DNA of 64,000 nt from Paucibacter sp. B2R-40 (GCF_025717555.1 NZ_JAJIRP010000002.1:496001-560000); one strand, 5' to 3'; numbered from the stretch's first letter, positions 26,981 to 38,987 are shown. Notes: generated by a model not told the origin, from the sequence alone. Translations and numbers: made by a program.

Positions 26981-27082
26981 AACAGACCTCTTGATGAGCG
27001 AAGCGCGTAGTCTGCCAGCAGGCTGCTGACAGCGCCATGTCAGCAGCGCAGATATGCTCGCCGCTATGAAAGTAGCTTTGCG

Positions 27083-28465
27083 ATGAAGAGTCCTGTCTCT
27101 TGCCGGCGCCGGCGCCTGCTTCAAGCCGGCCTGGGCGTGGCCGCGCTCTACCGCCTGGGAGCGCAGGCGAGCCCAACACCGCTGGCTCCGCTGAATCTGC
27201 AGCGGCGATTCTTGGCCAATGGCCTGGAGGTCATCGCCCTGCCTACGCCCGGCGCCTCGGTCAGCGTGCAGGTCTGGTACCGGGTCGGGGGCAAGGACGA
27301 CCCGGTCGGGCGCAGCGGCTTTGCCCATCTGTTTGAGCACATGATGTTCAAAAGCACGCGCCATATGGCTAACGAGCAGTTCGACCGCATGACGGAGGAC
27401 GTCGGTGGCAGCAACAATGCCTTCACCACCGAGGACTCGACCACCTACCACTGCGTCGTGCCGGCCAATCATCTGGCCCCGATTTTGTGGGCCGAGGCCG
27501 AGCGCATGTCCAACCTCACCGTGGATCAGGCTAACTTTGACAGTGAGCGCGCCGTCGTCAAAGAGGAATATCGGCAAAACGTGCTGAGTGAACCCTACGG
27601 CCAACTCTTCAATGCGGTGCCCAGCTTCGGCTACCAGACGCACCCCTACCGGCGCCCGGTGAGCGGCAATATCGAGGAATTGGACGCCGCCACCCTGGCC
27701 GATGTGAGCGAATTCCACGCCAACTATTACCGCCCGGACAACGCCGTCTTGATCGTCGCCGGAGCCTTCGATGCACGCCAGCTTGACGACGCCGTCAATC
27801 AATACTTCGGCAGCATCCCCAGGCCCAATCGACCGATTCCGCGCAACACCGTGCTTGAAACGCGGCGCATACGCGATCAGACGCATAGGCTGCCGGGCAA
27901 GCATGCGCCGCTGCCGGCTACGCTGCTGATTTGGCAAGGGCCGCGCGCCGACAGCCCCGACGCGGTCGTTTGGCAAATCGCCCAAGCGCTGCTTTCCTTA
28001 GGGGAATCGTCTCGTTTGGCCGAGGCGCTGGTGTACCGCGATCAAGTGGCGCAGAGCGTGGGCTTCGAGGCGCAGCTGAATGCCGAAGCTGGGCTTCTGG
28101 TCGCACATGCGATGGCGGCGCCGGGGCACGCCGCCGCCTCTCTGGCGACGCCACTGACGCGCGAGGTGCAAAGGCTGGCCGAAGAGCCGATCGCTGAGCG
28201 CGAACTGGCCAAAGTCAAGACCCAGCTGATGACCGCCGCCCTGATCAAACGGCAGACCGTGCAGGGGCTGGCCGAGTTGGTGGGCATGGCGGCCATGCTG
28301 CGCTTTGATGCCGCTGCCGCCACACGCGACTTGGACGCTTTGCAGGCCGTCAGTGCCGCCGACGTGCAGCGGGTGGTGCGGCGCGATGTCCAGCAAGCGG
28401 CCCGCGTGACCCTGCTGTATGAGCCGCAAGCGAGCAGCAAGCCGGCGAGGCCTCGGTCATCATGA
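27083..28465 (+). CDS. M16-family zinc metallopeptidase, catalytic member
   Basis: A 460-residue peptidase of the M16 (pitrilysin/processing peptidase) family. The zinc motif HLFEH is at residues 82-86 and the third ligand is in VVKEEYRQNV (Glu161/162), about 76-80 residues later as expected. The N-terminus SCRRRRLLQAGLGVAAL has a twin-arginine-like pattern, so export to the periplasm via Tat is possible. The following gene encodes the non-catalytic partner and overlaps by 4 bp. Such pairs form heterodimers that degrade peptides or process exported proteins. Confidence 0.92.
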   Translation: MKSPVSCRRRRLLQAGLGVAALYRLGAQASPTPLAPLNLQRRFLANGLEVIALPTPGASVSVQVWYRVGGKDDPVGRSGFAHLFEHMMFKSTRHMANEQFDRMTEDVGGSNNAFTTEDSTTYHCVVPANHLAPILWAEAERMSNLTVDQANFDSERAVVKEEYRQNVLSEPYGQLFNAVPSFGYQTHPYRRPVSGNIEELDAATLADVSEFHANYYRPDNAVLIVAGAFDARQLDDAVNQYFGSIPRPNRPIPRNTVLETRRIRDQTHRLPGKHAPLPATLLIWQGPRADSPDAVVWQIAQALLSLGESSRLAEALVYRDQVAQSVGFEAQLNAEAGLLVAHAMAAPGHAAASLATPLTREVQRLAEEPIAERELAKVKTQLMTAALIKRQTVQGLAELVGMAAMLRFDAAAATRDLDALQAVSAADVQRVVRRDVQQAARVTLLYEPQASSKPARPRSS

Positions 28466-29958
28466 GTCGCTGGGCCCGGCTGTTGATATTGTGTTGGCCA
28501 TTGCTCGCGCAAGGGGCTAGCTTCGACACGCCCCCCGTACCGTCACCGCCATTGCCCTTGCAAGTCCCGGTGTTTGCACAGGCCGCGCTGCCCAACGGCA
28601 TGCGCTTGGTGGTGATAGAGCGCCGTGGCCTGCCCTTGGTCACGGCGATGTTGAGCGTACAGGCCGGCAGCTTGGCCGACCCGCCGGGCAAGAGCGGCCT
28701 GGCGGAGTTGAGTTTCGGCGTGCTTGGCAAGGGAGCAAGGCGCGGGCGCACGACGGCCGACGCCACCGCGCTGGCCTATGCGGCCGACGCCTTGGGGAGC
28801 GCGCTGGAGATCAGCACCGGCGCGCAGGCCAGTCGCTTGAGCATGACGGTGATGAGCGAGCACCTGAGCGAAAGCCTGAGTTTGCTGGCCGATGTGTTGC
28901 GTGCACCGACTTTGCCGGGGCCGGAAATCAACAGCAGCCGCCTGCAATTGCAGCAAGCGATCAAGCAGGAGGCGGCCGACCCCGCCGCACTGGCAAGCCA
29001 GTTGGCTTGGCGGCTCTACTGGGGTGACAGCCCGCCCGGTCGCCTCAGCACCGAGCAGACCCTGGCGCGCATCAAGCGCGAGGATGTGCAAGCCTTTTGC
29101 CGCGAGCACTTGGCACCTGGGCAAACCACGCTGGTCTTGGCAGGCGACCTTGATCTGGCCCAAGGCATGGCACTGGCCGAGCGCTACTTTGGCAGCTGGC
29201 CTGTGCCCAAGCCCGTGAGCCCTGTCACCGCCGCCCCGGCGAAGCCTGCACAGGTCGCCGGCCCGCAGCCTCTTGGCCCCGCGAATTTGCTGATCGACCT
29301 GCCCGGGAGCGGCCAAAGCGCGGTGCTGCTGCTGGCCCCCTTCCCGGCCCAACTCACGAGCAGCGACGGGCGAGCACAAGCACGTATTGCGGCGCTGGCC
29401 AGCGCGGTCTTGGGCAGCGGCTATTCTTCACGCGCCAACCAACAGGTCCGCATCAAGCGTGGCCTGAGCTACGGCGCCTACAGCAGCGCCGAGTCTTTGC
29501 CGACCGGCGGCCTCTTCATGCTGAGCACCCAAACCAAGCACAACAACGCGGCCGAGGCCGCGCAACTGCTGCACAGCGAATTGCTTGGCATAGCCAGTGA
29601 AGCGGTGCCTGCGGAAGAATTGCTGGCGCGCCAAAACGGCTTGCTCGGCGACATTGCGCGCCAGCTGGAGACCACCCAGTCGCTCGCCAGCTTGGCCGCC
29701 GACCAACTCGAGCGCGGCGAGGTGCTGGCCGATCTGGCCACCTATGCCGATCAGCTCAAGCGCGTCAGCGCAGCGCAAGTGCAGGCTTTTGCGCAGCAAT
29801 ACTGGCCGGCGGCGGCCGTGCGCATGGTGATCGTGGCGGACCTCAAACAGGCCGGCGCCGGCCTGCGCCAGCAGTACCCGCAAGCCCAGCTGATTCCGGC
29901 CGCCGAACTGGATCTGTCCACCCCGAACCTTCGGCGCTCGCCGTCTCGGCTAAAATGA
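28462..29958 (+). CDS. M16-family peptidase-like protein, non-catalytic partner
   Basis: A 498-residue M16 homologue with a signal peptide (LLILCWPLLAQGASFD). The fold is recognisable (MLSVQAGSLADPPGKSGLAELSFGVLGKG), but the position of HxxEH reads LAELSFGV, so zinc ligands are missing and catalysis is not expected. The C-terminal half keeps the substrate-binding RIKRGLSYGAYSSAESLPTG. It presumably pairs with the active enzyme encoded just upstream. The stop codon overlaps a TAAAAT that may be the -10 of the riboswitch promoter. Confidence 0.9.
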   Translation: MSRWARLLILCWPLLAQGASFDTPPVPSPPLPLQVPVFAQAALPNGMRLVVIERRGLPLVTAMLSVQAGSLADPPGKSGLAELSFGVLGKGARRGRTTADATALAYAADALGSALEISTGAQASRLSMTVMSEHLSESLSLLADVLRAPTLPGPEINSSRLQLQQAIKQEAADPAALASQLAWRLYWGDSPPGRLSTEQTLARIKREDVQAFCREHLAPGQTTLVLAGDLDLAQGMALAERYFGSWPVPKPVSPVTAAPAKPAQVAGPQPLGPANLLIDLPGSGQSAVLLLAPFPAQLTSSDGRAQARIAALASAVLGSGYSSRANQQVRIKRGLSYGAYSSAESLPTGGLFMLSTQTKHNNAAEAAQLLHSELLGIASEAVPAEELLARQNGLLGDIARQLETTQSLASLAADQLERGEVLADLATYADQLKRVSAAQVQAFAQQYWPAAAVRMVIVADLKQAGAGLRQQYPQAQLIPAAELDLSTPNLRRSPSRLK

Positions 29959-29962
29959 GGGC

Positions 29963-30068
29963 GTCATTGGGGAGTAGCCGCCGCACCATGTGCCGGCCCG
30001 CGTCAACATACTTGATCCTTATGATCATGGCGCCGGCAGTAAAAACCTTACCTGGCAAGACCTTTGAC
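29963..30068 (+). promoter_or_regulatory. yybP-ykoY manganese riboswitch aptamer
   Basis: The 5' signature GGGGAGTAGC (29969-29978) and the 3' signature ACCTTACCTGGCAAGACCTTT (ending at 30065; the key core is CTGGCAAGACC) match the yybP-ykoY family, which binds Mn2+. P1 can pair GTCATTGG (29963-29970) with CCTTTGAC (30061-30068), with two U-U mismatches. It stands directly before a UPF0016 exporter gene, a known partner of this riboswitch. By analogy Mn2+ binding should switch the exporter on. A TAAAAT at 29951-29956 could be the -10 element. Confidence 0.92.
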
Positions 30069-30107
30069 CACCCACACCTGCTTTGCAGCCGGCGTGCGGG
30101 TGGTCAA
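30064..30107 (+). promoter_or_regulatory. Alternative hairpin of the riboswitch expression platform
   Basis: TTGACCACCCACAC (30064-30077) and GTGCGGGTGGTCAA (30094-30107) form a 14-bp stem with one mismatch. Its 5' arm overlaps the 3' strand of aptamer P1 (30061-30068), so the two structures exclude each other. No T-run follows, so control by Rho-dependent termination or by translation is more likely than intrinsic termination. Confidence 0.65.
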
Positions 30108-30140
30108 TGGTTCAACAAAGCCGGCCGCTAAGGAAACACT

Positions 30141-30722
30141 TTGGAAGCATTTCTCATCTCCACCGGCGTCGTCGCACTGGCCGAAATCGGTGACAAAACC
30201 CAGCTCCTCGCCTTTTTGCTGGCCGCCCGCTTCCGTAAACCATTGCCGATCTGCCTGGGCATCTTGGTCGCCACCGTCGCCAACCACGCCTTCGCCGGCG
30301 CTCTGGGCGCTTGGATCACATCTCAGGTCAGCCCGATGGCAATGCGTTGGGTCCTGGGCCTGGGCTTTCTGGCGATGGCGGCCTGGACGCTGATTCCCGA
30401 CAAGATTGACGAAGAGGTCGAAGGCGGAGGCAAACTCAAGCTGGGTGTCTTCGGCACCACGGTGGTGGCCTTCTTCATGGCCGAGATGGGCGACAAGACG
30501 CAGATTGCCACCGTCGCCCTGGCCGCTCAGTTCAACGCGTTCGTCGCGGTCGTTGCGGGCACTACCTTGGGCATGATGATCGCGAATGTGCCGGCGGTAT
30601 TCCTGGGCGACAAAATGGCCGGGCGCATCCCCGTGCGCTTGGTGCACGGCGTCGCGGCGCTGATCTTTGCCGGGCTGGGTATAGCCACTTTGGCTGGCTT
30701 GGGCCAGGGCCTGGGCTTCTGA
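30141..30722 (+). CDS. UPF0016/GDT1-family manganese exporter (MneA-like)
   Basis: A 193-residue inner-membrane protein with the two signature E-x-G-D-K-T motifs of the UPF0016/TMEM165/GDT1 family: LAEIGDKTQLLAF near the N-terminus and MAEMGDKTQIATV in the middle, each in a three-helix repeat. Bacterial members export Mn2+. The start is TTG at 30141 with AAGGA seven bases upstream. The riboswitch just upstream makes Mn2+-induced expression very likely and supports the function. Confidence 0.93.
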   Translation: MEAFLISTGVVALAEIGDKTQLLAFLLAARFRKPLPICLGILVATVANHAFAGALGAWITSQVSPMAMRWVLGLGFLAMAAWTLIPDKIDEEVEGGGKLKLGVFGTTVVAFFMAEMGDKTQIATVALAAQFNAFVAVVAGTTLGMMIANVPAVFLGDKMAGRIPVRLVHGVAALIFAGLGIATLAGLGQGLGF

Positions 30723-30891
30723 CGCTTTTTGCCATTCATCGCTATGCGGCGCTGCCGTTTGCTGTTTCAATCAAAGCGCGAGGACGTGCAGCGCTCAAGC
30801 TTTGTGAGCCGCTGTCGATGTACCGAAGGGGCGCACCGCCAACGCGGTCGGCCCTGGGGTGATTTGTTCAGCTGCCAAGGGGAATTAAAAA

Positions 30892-32046
30892 ATGTCAGAG
30901 ACTTCACGCGTGCTGCTCGTCGACGATGACGAACTGACCTTGCAAATGCTCGAAGCCACCTTGGAGGACGATTACCAGATCAGCAGCGTCACCAGTGGTG
31001 CCGAGGCACTGGCCCGTTGTGCGGCCGAAAGCTTTGACTTGATCGTGCTCGATGTGGACATGCCGGGGCTCGACGGCTACGAGACCTGTCGCCAACTCAA
31101 GGCCGATCCGGCCAGCGCCGAGATCCCGGTGATCTTCCACTCGGCCCGCACCAGCATTGACGAGCGCTTGCAAGGCTATGCGGCCGGCGGCGCCGACTAT
31201 CTGCCCAAGCCCTTCGATGCGGGAGAGTTGATCGCCAAGATCGGCTTGGTACTGAGCAACCGCGCCAAGCAGCGCGAGTTGAGCGGCCAACTGGAGGAGA
31301 CCATGAACGCGGTCTTGTCCACCGCCGACATGATGGGCGAGGCCGGCGTGGTGCTGGAGTTTCAGCGCCAACTTGGCAGCTGCGCCGGCTACGCGGACGT
31401 GGCGCATGCCGTGTTTGACGCACTGCACCGCTACGGCCTGGAGGGTTGTGTGCGGATACAGGGCAAGGGCGAGCTGTTCGCCAGCAATGGCCGCGGACCC
31501 TGCAGCGCGCTTGAGAATTCCATCCTCGATCATCTGGTCAGCCAAAAAGAAGGCCAACGGATTCGGCCGCTGGGCCCGCACACCGGCTTCGCCTATGGCT
31601 CGGTGGTGCTTTTTGTGCGCAACCTGCGCATGGACCGGGGCGCCAGCATGATGGAGCGCAGCGAGTCGGAGCGCATGGGCCGCGCGATCGACAATGTAGC
31701 GATGTTGGTCGAAGGTGCGATCGTGCGCGTGGCGGCACTCGATACCGAGTTGGCGAGCCGCGATTTGGCCGATGTGCGCCATCTGGTCAGCATGACACGA
31801 GGCGCCTTGACCGATATCTCGGCGCGCAGCCACTCTCAGCGCATGGAGATCCAGCACGCGTTCGAGGAGTTGACCGAGGAGGTCGAGCTCAGCTTCGTCA
31901 AGCTGGGGCTGACCGACGACCAAGAGAACTTCCTCAGCAGCATCATCAAGAAGCAAGCCGCCAAGGTGATGGCCTCCTTGGACCAGAGTCAAGAAGTCGA
32001 ACAGTTTCTCGGTCGCGTGATTCACAAATTGAATCAGCACGGTTGA
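30892..32046 (+). CDS. Response regulator with an uncharacterised output region
   Basis: A 384-residue protein with an N-terminal receiver domain (VLLVDDDELTLQMLE, phospho-acceptor Asp54 in LIVLDVDMPGLDG, the T/S switch in FHSARTS and KP in YLPKPF). The remaining 250 residues have no DNA-binding or GGDEF motif that I recognise. They look alpha-helical, with a coiled region near the C-terminus (EIQHAFEELTEEVELSFVKL). AAGGGGAA precedes the ATG. The hybrid histidine kinase gene starts 27 bp downstream, so the two should form one signalling pair. Confidence 0.9.
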   Translation: MSETSRVLLVDDDELTLQMLEATLEDDYQISSVTSGAEALARCAAESFDLIVLDVDMPGLDGYETCRQLKADPASAEIPVIFHSARTSIDERLQGYAAGGADYLPKPFDAGELIAKIGLVLSNRAKQRELSGQLEETMNAVLSTADMMGEAGVVLEFQRQLGSCAGYADVAHAVFDALHRYGLEGCVRIQGKGELFASNGRGPCSALENSILDHLVSQKEGQRIRPLGPHTGFAYGSVVLFVRNLRMDRGASMMERSESERMGRAIDNVAMLVEGAIVRVAALDTELASRDLADVRHLVSMTRGALTDISARSHSQRMEIQHAFEELTEEVELSFVKLGLTDDQENFLSSIIKKQAAKVMASLDQSQEVEQFLGRVIHKLNQHG

Positions 32047-32073
32047 CCCTAGCAAATCCGGGGAGCGAGAGTT

Positions 32074-35000
32074 ATGGATGGGGCGATTGACGAAGCAGTT
32101 GATGCGCCCGGCGGCACGCCAGCAGAATCGCGTTTTCGGAGTCTGGGTGATCTGAATAGCAAGTTAGTCGATCAGATTGCCCGCAGCGCCTATTTGCTGC
32201 TGGGATTGATGATGGTGACCGCCACGCTGCATCTGCTGGTCACCGCGATGCAAACGGACCAGAGCTGGCCGGAGCGCTTGATGCAAATGCGCACGGCGTC
32301 TTGTGTTTGGGTGCTGTCGCTGATTGCATTCGGCCTGGCCCGCTTTTTTGGCATAAGAACGGCGGCGGCGTTTTTCGGCTGGTCCACCATGCTGGTCCTG
32401 TTTGGGTCGGCCGCCCTGTCGGGCTTGGGGCTGCAGGCGCCGGGCTTGATCGGCGTGATGGCCTTGCTGGTGATCATGGGCCTGTTGGTAGGCACCGGCT
32501 CCGCAAAATTGGCCACCGCCTTGGCCGTGCTTGGCTATTTGGCCTTGTGGCAGCTCGAGGCCTATGGCTGGATCAACGGCATCGCGGCCGAGCCGGGCAG
32601 CATCGCGCCCTCTTCGGCCAGCCACGCGGTGGTCTATATCGCCACCAGTTCGATTCTGGGTTGGCTGGTGGCTCGCTACAGCACCCTCTTTTGGGACGTT
32701 ACGTCTTCCTTGGAAGGCTCGCGCCGCTTGTTGGCCGACACCGTCCGCGCGCAGCAGTTGGCAGCGCAAGACCTGCGCGACAGCGAAGAACGCCTGCGCA
32801 TCCTGCTCGACAACTCGCTCACTTGCATACAGATTCTTGAGGGTGACAGCGGGGCGCTGCGTTTTGCTAACGCGCAGACCTTGCAGGCCTATGGTTGCGC
32901 ACGGGTGCTCGAATTGGACTTCAGTTTGATTTGCCCGGGGGAGCCCTACTCCAAGGACAAGCTGATGCAACGGGTGCGACGTGCGGTCGAACATGGTGCG
33001 CAGTATTTTGAATGGCAGTCCAAGCGACTCGATGGCGCCCCGGTTTGGTGGGACATCAAAATGGAGCGTTTACTGCTCGGAGAGGAGTCCTGTGTAGTGG
33101 TGTTCGGCCACGACATCACCGCGCGGGTGCGCGCCGAGACCGAGTTGCGGATCAGCCGTACCCGTCTTGAAGACGAGGTACGTGAGCGCACCGCCGAACT
33201 GGTGGCCGAGAAACTGCTGATTCAGAGCATTCTTGAGGCGCTGCCCATCACGCTCAGCATTCGCGACCTGCAAGGCCGCTACACGCTCGTCAATCGCAGC
33301 TTCGAGCGCGCTACCGGTATCCAAAGACAAGCAGTCTTGGGCAATACCGCGCGCGATATCTTCCCCGCAGCGACCGCCGCCGAGATTGCCGACACCGACG
33401 CCCGCCTGATGGCGGGTGCCGGGAGCCTGACCTTTGAGCGGCAGATGGGCGAAGCCAAGGTCAGCGGCAACGACTACCTGATCACCACCGTGCCGCTACT
33501 GGATGCCCATGAGCGGCCCATCGCGGTGCTCAACCTCGGCACCGAGATCAGCTCCTTGAAACGCCTGCAGCGCGAGCTCAGTCTGGCCAAGGACGAGGCG
33601 GAGCGCCTGGCGCTGGCCAAGAGCGATTTCTTGGCCAATATGAGTCACGAGATCCGCACGCCCTTGAACGCTGTCTTGGGTCTGGCGCAACTCGGTATTG
33701 GCCGCAGCGCCGACCCAGTGGCCGCACGCAGCGGGTTCGAGCGCATCGTCCGCTCGGGCCGGCATTTGCTCGGCGTCATCAACGACATCCTGGACTACTC
33801 CAAGGTCGAAAGTGGCAAGCTCGATATTGAGAACCTGCCCTGCAATCTCAGCCATTTGGTCAGGGAAGTCCTGGAACTGGTGTCCGAGCGTGCCGACGCC
33901 AAAAGCCTGCGCCTGCGCGTCGAGTACAAGGCGACCCAAGATTGGGTGATGCTGGACACCTTGCGGGCGACCCAGATTTTGGTCAACTTGCTGTCCAACG
34001 CGATCAAGTTCACCGACAAAGGACGCGTGGTGCTGAGCGTCGAACAACGCGAGGGGCGCTTGCAGTTCGCCGTCACCGACACCGGCGTCGGGCTCTCGCC
34101 CGAACAGCAATCGCGCGTGTTCACCGCTTTCGAGCAGGCCGATTCCTCCACCACCCGCAAATTCGGCGGCACCGGCTTAGGGCTGAGCATCAGCAGCCAG
34201 TTGGCGACGGCGATGGGCGGCAGCATCAGTGTGAGGAGCGAGTTGGGCGTAGGTTCTTGCTTCACCTTGGACTTGCCATTTCTTCAGGCAAGCCCCGAAC
34301 TGTCGAGCCCGCTGCATGAGGTGGCCGCACCCGAGGTCTTGCCGCTGCTTCAACCTGGCAGCTCGCAGCCGACCAGCCCAGAGCCGCTGCGAGGCCTGCG
34401 CATTTTGATCACCGACGATGTGGACATCAACCGTGAGATCCTGCAGGACATGCTGGCCGCAATGGGCGCAGAAGTGACGGCGGCAGATGGCGGCGCCGAA
34501 GCCTTGCTGAGGCTGCGAGAAGCAGGCCCGAGCGGCTACGACTTGGTGCTGATGGACGTCCAAATGCCGGACATGGACGGCTACGAGGCGACCCGCTTGA
34601 TTCACCAATTAGCGCCAAAACTCAAAGTGCTCGCCTTGACCGCGCATGCGCTACCGGAGGAGCGCCGGCGCTGCCTGGCTGCGGGCATGGTGGCCCATGT
34701 CACCAAGCCGATCGACCAGGCCGAGTTGATACGCGTGCTGCTAGCGCAGGCCGAGGGCATACCGCGACGCAGCGCTGCCGAGCCCGCCAGCATCACAGCG
34801 CCGGCCTTGGCCACTGCCCATGAAGCTGCCACTCCATGGCCGGCCTTGGCTGGCACCGACTTCGCCGCCGCGCTGACGCGCTGCGCCGGCAGAAAGGAGT
34901 TGTTGGCCAAGCTACTGGGTACTTTTGCCAAGCAATATATGCAGCATCAGTCCTTGTTCGAGGAAGCTCAGATCAACGGACTGCCGGCACTGTGCAGCGC

Positions 35001-35202
35001 CGCGCACAGGCTCAAAGGTCTGGCCGGCAACCTGGGCCTGATCAAGCTGGCCGAGAGCGCCACCGCGCTTGAGTCTGCAGCGGGCGAACATGGCGACGCC
35101 GGCCAGATAACGGCCACGCTGATGGCCCTGAATGCCGAATTGGCGAGTCTGGTGGGCGTGATCGCCGACTGGCATAGGGATTACGGGCTCAGCAAGACCT
35201 GA
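32074..35202 (+). CDS. Hybrid sensor histidine kinase with PAS, receiver and Hpt domains
   Basis: A 1042-residue membrane sensor kinase. The N-terminal part has several membrane helices (about residues 35-215), followed by two PAS domains ([16 protein letters not shown] and [23 protein letters not shown]). The HisKA domain has His525 in [13 protein letters not shown]. The HATPase domain shows [19 protein letters not shown] and [11 protein letters not shown] receiver domain carries Asp828 in [13 protein letters not shown], and a C-terminal Hpt domain carries His978 in [12 protein letters not shown] complete phosphorelay is therefore encoded in one chain. The adjacent response regulator is the likely final acceptor. 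Confidence 0.94.
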   Translation: MDGAIDEAVDAPGGTPAESRFRSLGDLNSKLVDQIARSAYLLLGLMMVTATLHLLVTAMQTDQSWPERLMQMRTASCVWVLSLIAFGLARFFGIRTAAAFFGWSTMLVLFGSAALSGLGLQAPGLIGVMALLVIMGLLVGTGSAKLATALAVLGYLALWQLEAYGWINGIAAEPGSIAPSSASHAVVYIATSSILGWLVARYSTLFWDVTSSLEGSRRLLADTVRAQQLAAQDLRDSEERLRILLDNSLTCIQILEGDSGALRFANAQTLQAYGCARVLELDFSLICPGEPYSKDKLMQRVRRAVEHGAQYFEWQSKRLDGAPVWWDIKMERLLLGEESCVVVFGHDITARVRAETELRISRTRLEDEVRERTAELVAEKLLIQSILEALPITLSIRDLQGRYTLVNRSFERATGIQRQAVLGNTARDIFPAATAAEIADTDARLMAGAGSLTFERQMGEAKVSGNDYLITTVPLLDAHERPIAVLNLGTEISSLKRLQRELSLAKDEAERLALAKSDFLANMSHEIRTPLNAVLGLAQLGIGRSADPVAARSGFERIVRSGRHLLGVINDILDYSKVESGKLDIENLPCNLSHLVREVLELVSERADAKSLRLRVEYKATQDWVMLDTLRATQILVNLLSNAIKFTDKGRVVLSVEQREGRLQFAVTDTGVGLSPEQQSRVFTAFEQADSSTTRKFGGTGLGLSISSQLATAMGGSISVRSELGVGSCFTLDLPFLQASPELSSPLHEVAAPEVLPLLQPGSSQPTSPEPLRGLRILITDDVDINREILQDMLAAMGAEVTAADGGAEALLRLREAGPSGYDLVLMDVQMPDMDGYEATRLIHQLAPKLKVLALTAHALPEERRRCLAAGMVAHVTKPIDQAELIRVLLAQAEGIPRRSAAEPASITAPALATAHEAATPWPALAGTDFAAALTRCAGRKELLAKLLGTFAKQYMQHQSLFEEAQINGLPALCSAAHRLKGLAGNLGLIKLAESATALESAAGEHGDAGQITATLMALNAELASLVGVIADWHRDYGLSKT

Positions 35203-35251
35203 GCGCGCTTCGGTCGATCAGCCATGGTTCTGGTTGTCAGCGGCAACCCTG

Positions 35252-36745
<1,494 letters not shown>

Positions 36746-36768
36746 CAGTCTTGCCTTAGAGTAGGGCG

Positions 36769-38310
36769 ATGGAAGAACATTTTGACGTATTGGTGGTCGG
36801 CGGCGGCATCAACGGCGCCGGCATCGCCCGCGACCTGGCTGGGCGCGGCTGGAAAGTGATCTTGGCCGAGGCCTCGGATTTCGCCGCCCACACCTCGTCC
36901 AGCAGCACCAAGCTGATTCATGGCGGCTTGCGCTATCTGGAGTATTTTGAGTTTTCGCTGGTGCGCAAGGCGCTGCAAGAGCGCGAGGTCTTACTCAAGA
37001 GCGCCCCGCACATCATCTGGCCGCTGCGCTTTGTGATGCCGCATGACAAGGCGATGCGGCCGGCCTGGATGGTGCGCATCGGCCTCTTTCTGTACGACCA
37101 CCTGGCCCACCGCGAGGTACTGCCCGGCTCCACCAGCGTCAATCTGCGCAGCTCAAAGCTAGGCGCGCCACTGAAAGCGCAATACAAGCGCGGCTTTGTC
37201 TACTCCGATGGCTGGGTCGATGATGCGCGACTGGTGTTGCTGAATGCGCTGGATGCACGCGACAAAGGCGCCGAAATGCTCACGCGCAGCCCGGTCACCT
37301 CGGTGCAGCGCCATGCCCAAGGCTGGACGGCGCAGATCGCCACCCCCGAGGGCCCGCGTCAAGTGCACGCCCGCGCCTTGGTCAACGCGGCCGGCCCCTG
37401 GGCCGAGAGCTTTTTGCGCGCTGTGGCCCAACCAGTGCAGGGCGAGGCCTTGGCGACCAAACATCTGCGCCTGGTCAAGGGCAGTCACATCATCGTCAAG
37501 CGCTGCTTCGAGCATGACCATGCCTATATTTTTCAAAACCCCGACAAGCGCATCATCTTTGCCATTCCTTACGAGGGCGAGTACACACTGATTGGCACCA
37601 CCGACGTTGAGCTCGCTCCCGCCGCGCTGGAGGGCTTCGCCAAGGCCAGCATTGATGAGAGCGAGATCGCCTATCTGTGCAGCCAAGCCAGCCGCTATTT
37701 CACCAAGCCGGTACTGCCGGCCGATGTGGTGTGGACTTATGCCGGCGTGCGTCCCTTGCTCGACGATGCCTCGGGCGACCCTTCAGCCGTGACGCGAGAC
37801 TATTTGCTGGAGACCAACACGCTGGGGGCGCCACTCTTGAGTGTCTGGGGCGGCAAGATCACGACCTTCCGCAAGCTGGCCGAGGATGCGGCCGACTTGG
37901 TCGGGGCAATGTTGGGCGACCGGCGCTCCGCTTGGACTGAAAAAGCAATGCTTCCCGGCGGCGACCTGCGCGAATGGATAGGCGCGCCAGTGCGACCGGA
38001 CAGCGACTTTGAGCGCTTGGTGGCCGCCGTAAACCAGCGCTACCCCTATCTCCCACCTAAATTGGCACGCCGGCTGGCGCGGGCCTATGGCTCGCGGATC
38101 GACCGCGTGCTCGGCACCGCAGCCCGCATCAGCGACCTGGGCATGGCCGTGGCGCCGGGGCTGTATGCGATCGAGTTGCGCTATCTGCAGCGGGAGGAAT
38201 GGGCGTGCAGTGCCGACGATGTGCTGTGGCGTCGCTCCAAGCTCGGCCTGCATTACAGCGAGGCCGAGCGGGCAGCGGTGGCCGCTTGGTTCCAGCAGAA
38301 CCCGCTCTAG
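36769..38310 (+). CDS. glpD: Aerobic glycerol-3-phosphate dehydrogenase
   Basis: A 513-residue membrane-associated flavoenzyme that oxidises glycerol 3-phosphate to dihydroxyacetone phosphate and passes electrons to quinone. FAD is bound at [19 protein letters not shown] near the N-terminus. [48 protein letters not shown] and [16 protein letters not shown] match GlpD closely. It uses the product of the divergent glpK gene. No strong ribosome binding site is seen before the ATG, but the N-terminus aligns with E. coli GlpD. Confidence 0.97.
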   Translation: MEEHFDVLVVGGGINGAGIARDLAGRGWKVILAEASDFAAHTSSSSTKLIHGGLRYLEYFEFSLVRKALQEREVLLKSAPHIIWPLRFVMPHDKAMRPAWMVRIGLFLYDHLAHREVLPGSTSVNLRSSKLGAPLKAQYKRGFVYSDGWVDDARLVLLNALDARDKGAEMLTRSPVTSVQRHAQGWTAQIATPEGPRQVHARALVNAAGPWAESFLRAVAQPVQGEALATKHLRLVKGSHIIVKRCFEHDHAYIFQNPDKRIIFAIPYEGEYTLIGTTDVELAPAALEGFAKASIDESEIAYLCSQASRYFTKPVLPADVVWTYAGVRPLLDDASGDPSAVTRDYLLETNTLGAPLLSVWGGKITTFRKLAEDAADLVGAMLGDRRSAWTEKAMLPGGDLREWIGAPVRPDSDFERLVAAVNQRYPYLPPKLARRLARAYGSRIDRVLGTAARISDLGMAVAPGLYAIELRYLQREEWACSADDVLWRRSKLGLHYSEAERAAVAAWFQQNPL

Positions 38311-38350
38311 ATCGGATCAGGGCGGGACAAAAGCCGGATTTGGGCCAAAT

Positions 38351-38974
38351 TCATCGAGCCTGGCGGCGGCGAGTGACGCCGACCAACAAAGCCAAGCCGC
38401 CCAGCAACAAGGCATAGCTGGCCGGCTCAGGCACGGCGGCGGTCACCGTGGTGATGCTGTTATTGAGAATCTCCGGGCTGATATTGAGATTCATCGGCAT
38501 CAACTCAATCTTGAAAAGATTGCCATCCGGATTGCCCAGATAGCTGGTCTGATCAAACCCAAGTAGACCGACCGCGAAGCTCGTTCCAACATTGCCGGCG
38601 GTGCTGGCAAAAGCGCCGCCGAAGCTGATGTCGAAGCCAAACTTGCCGCCCAGATTGACGGCCTGGAAGAGGTCGTTGTAGCTGCTGGTGTTGCCCAGCA
38701 CAAAGCCACTCGCCAGCGAGCCGGCCACATCGCCTTCCAGCACCTGGGCTGCGCCAAAACTGCCGCTGAAATTGCTCAAGCTCACGGTGGTGCCAACAGC
38801 AGGCAAAGAGCCCGGATTGAACTGGATATCGAGCCAGCCGCTGCTGGCCGCAAAAGCAGCGGTGTTGATCTCGGCATGAAAGGTTTCGGCCCTGGCCAAA
38901 CCGGCCGATGCAGCCAGCGCCAGCGCCAGCAAGCTGTGCGCCAAGTTGGATTTTGAAATTGTGCTGATGTTCAT
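38351..38974 (-). CDS. PEP-CTERM sorting-domain protein
   Basis: A 207-residue exported protein. The signal peptide ends in AASAGLARA. The body is small-residue and Asn-rich with beta-rich character. The C-terminus is a full PEP-CTERM tripartite signal: VPEPASY, a hydrophobic helix (ALLLGGLALLVG) and RRRQAR. Exosortase is expected to cleave near the PEP motif and transfer the protein to the cell surface or matrix. It lies 13 bp downstream of the PHP-protein gene and is probably co-transcribed with it. The body has no domain I can name. Confidence 0.85.
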   Translation of the reverse strand: MNISTISKSNLAHSLLALALAASAGLARAETFHAEINTAAFAASSGWLDIQFNPGSLPAVGTTVSLSNFSGSFGAAQVLEGDVAGSLASGFVLGNTSSYNDLFQAVNLGGKFGFDISFGGAFASTAGNVGTSFAVGLLGFDQTSYLGNPDGNLFKIELMPMNLNISPEILNNSITTVTAAVPEPASYALLLGGLALLVGVTRRRQAR

Positions 38975-38987
38975 GGAAATGTCCTTC

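Noticed and set aside
27066-27086. Six-codon frame (MKVALR) overlapping the M16 start
   Set aside because: It has no ribosome binding site of note and no terminator or other attenuator element nearby, so it is likely chance.
26981-27985. Upstream extension of the VOC frame towards 27985
   Set aside because: The extension is antisense to the M16 peptidase, while the VOC start at 26980 has a ribosome binding site and the family N-terminus.
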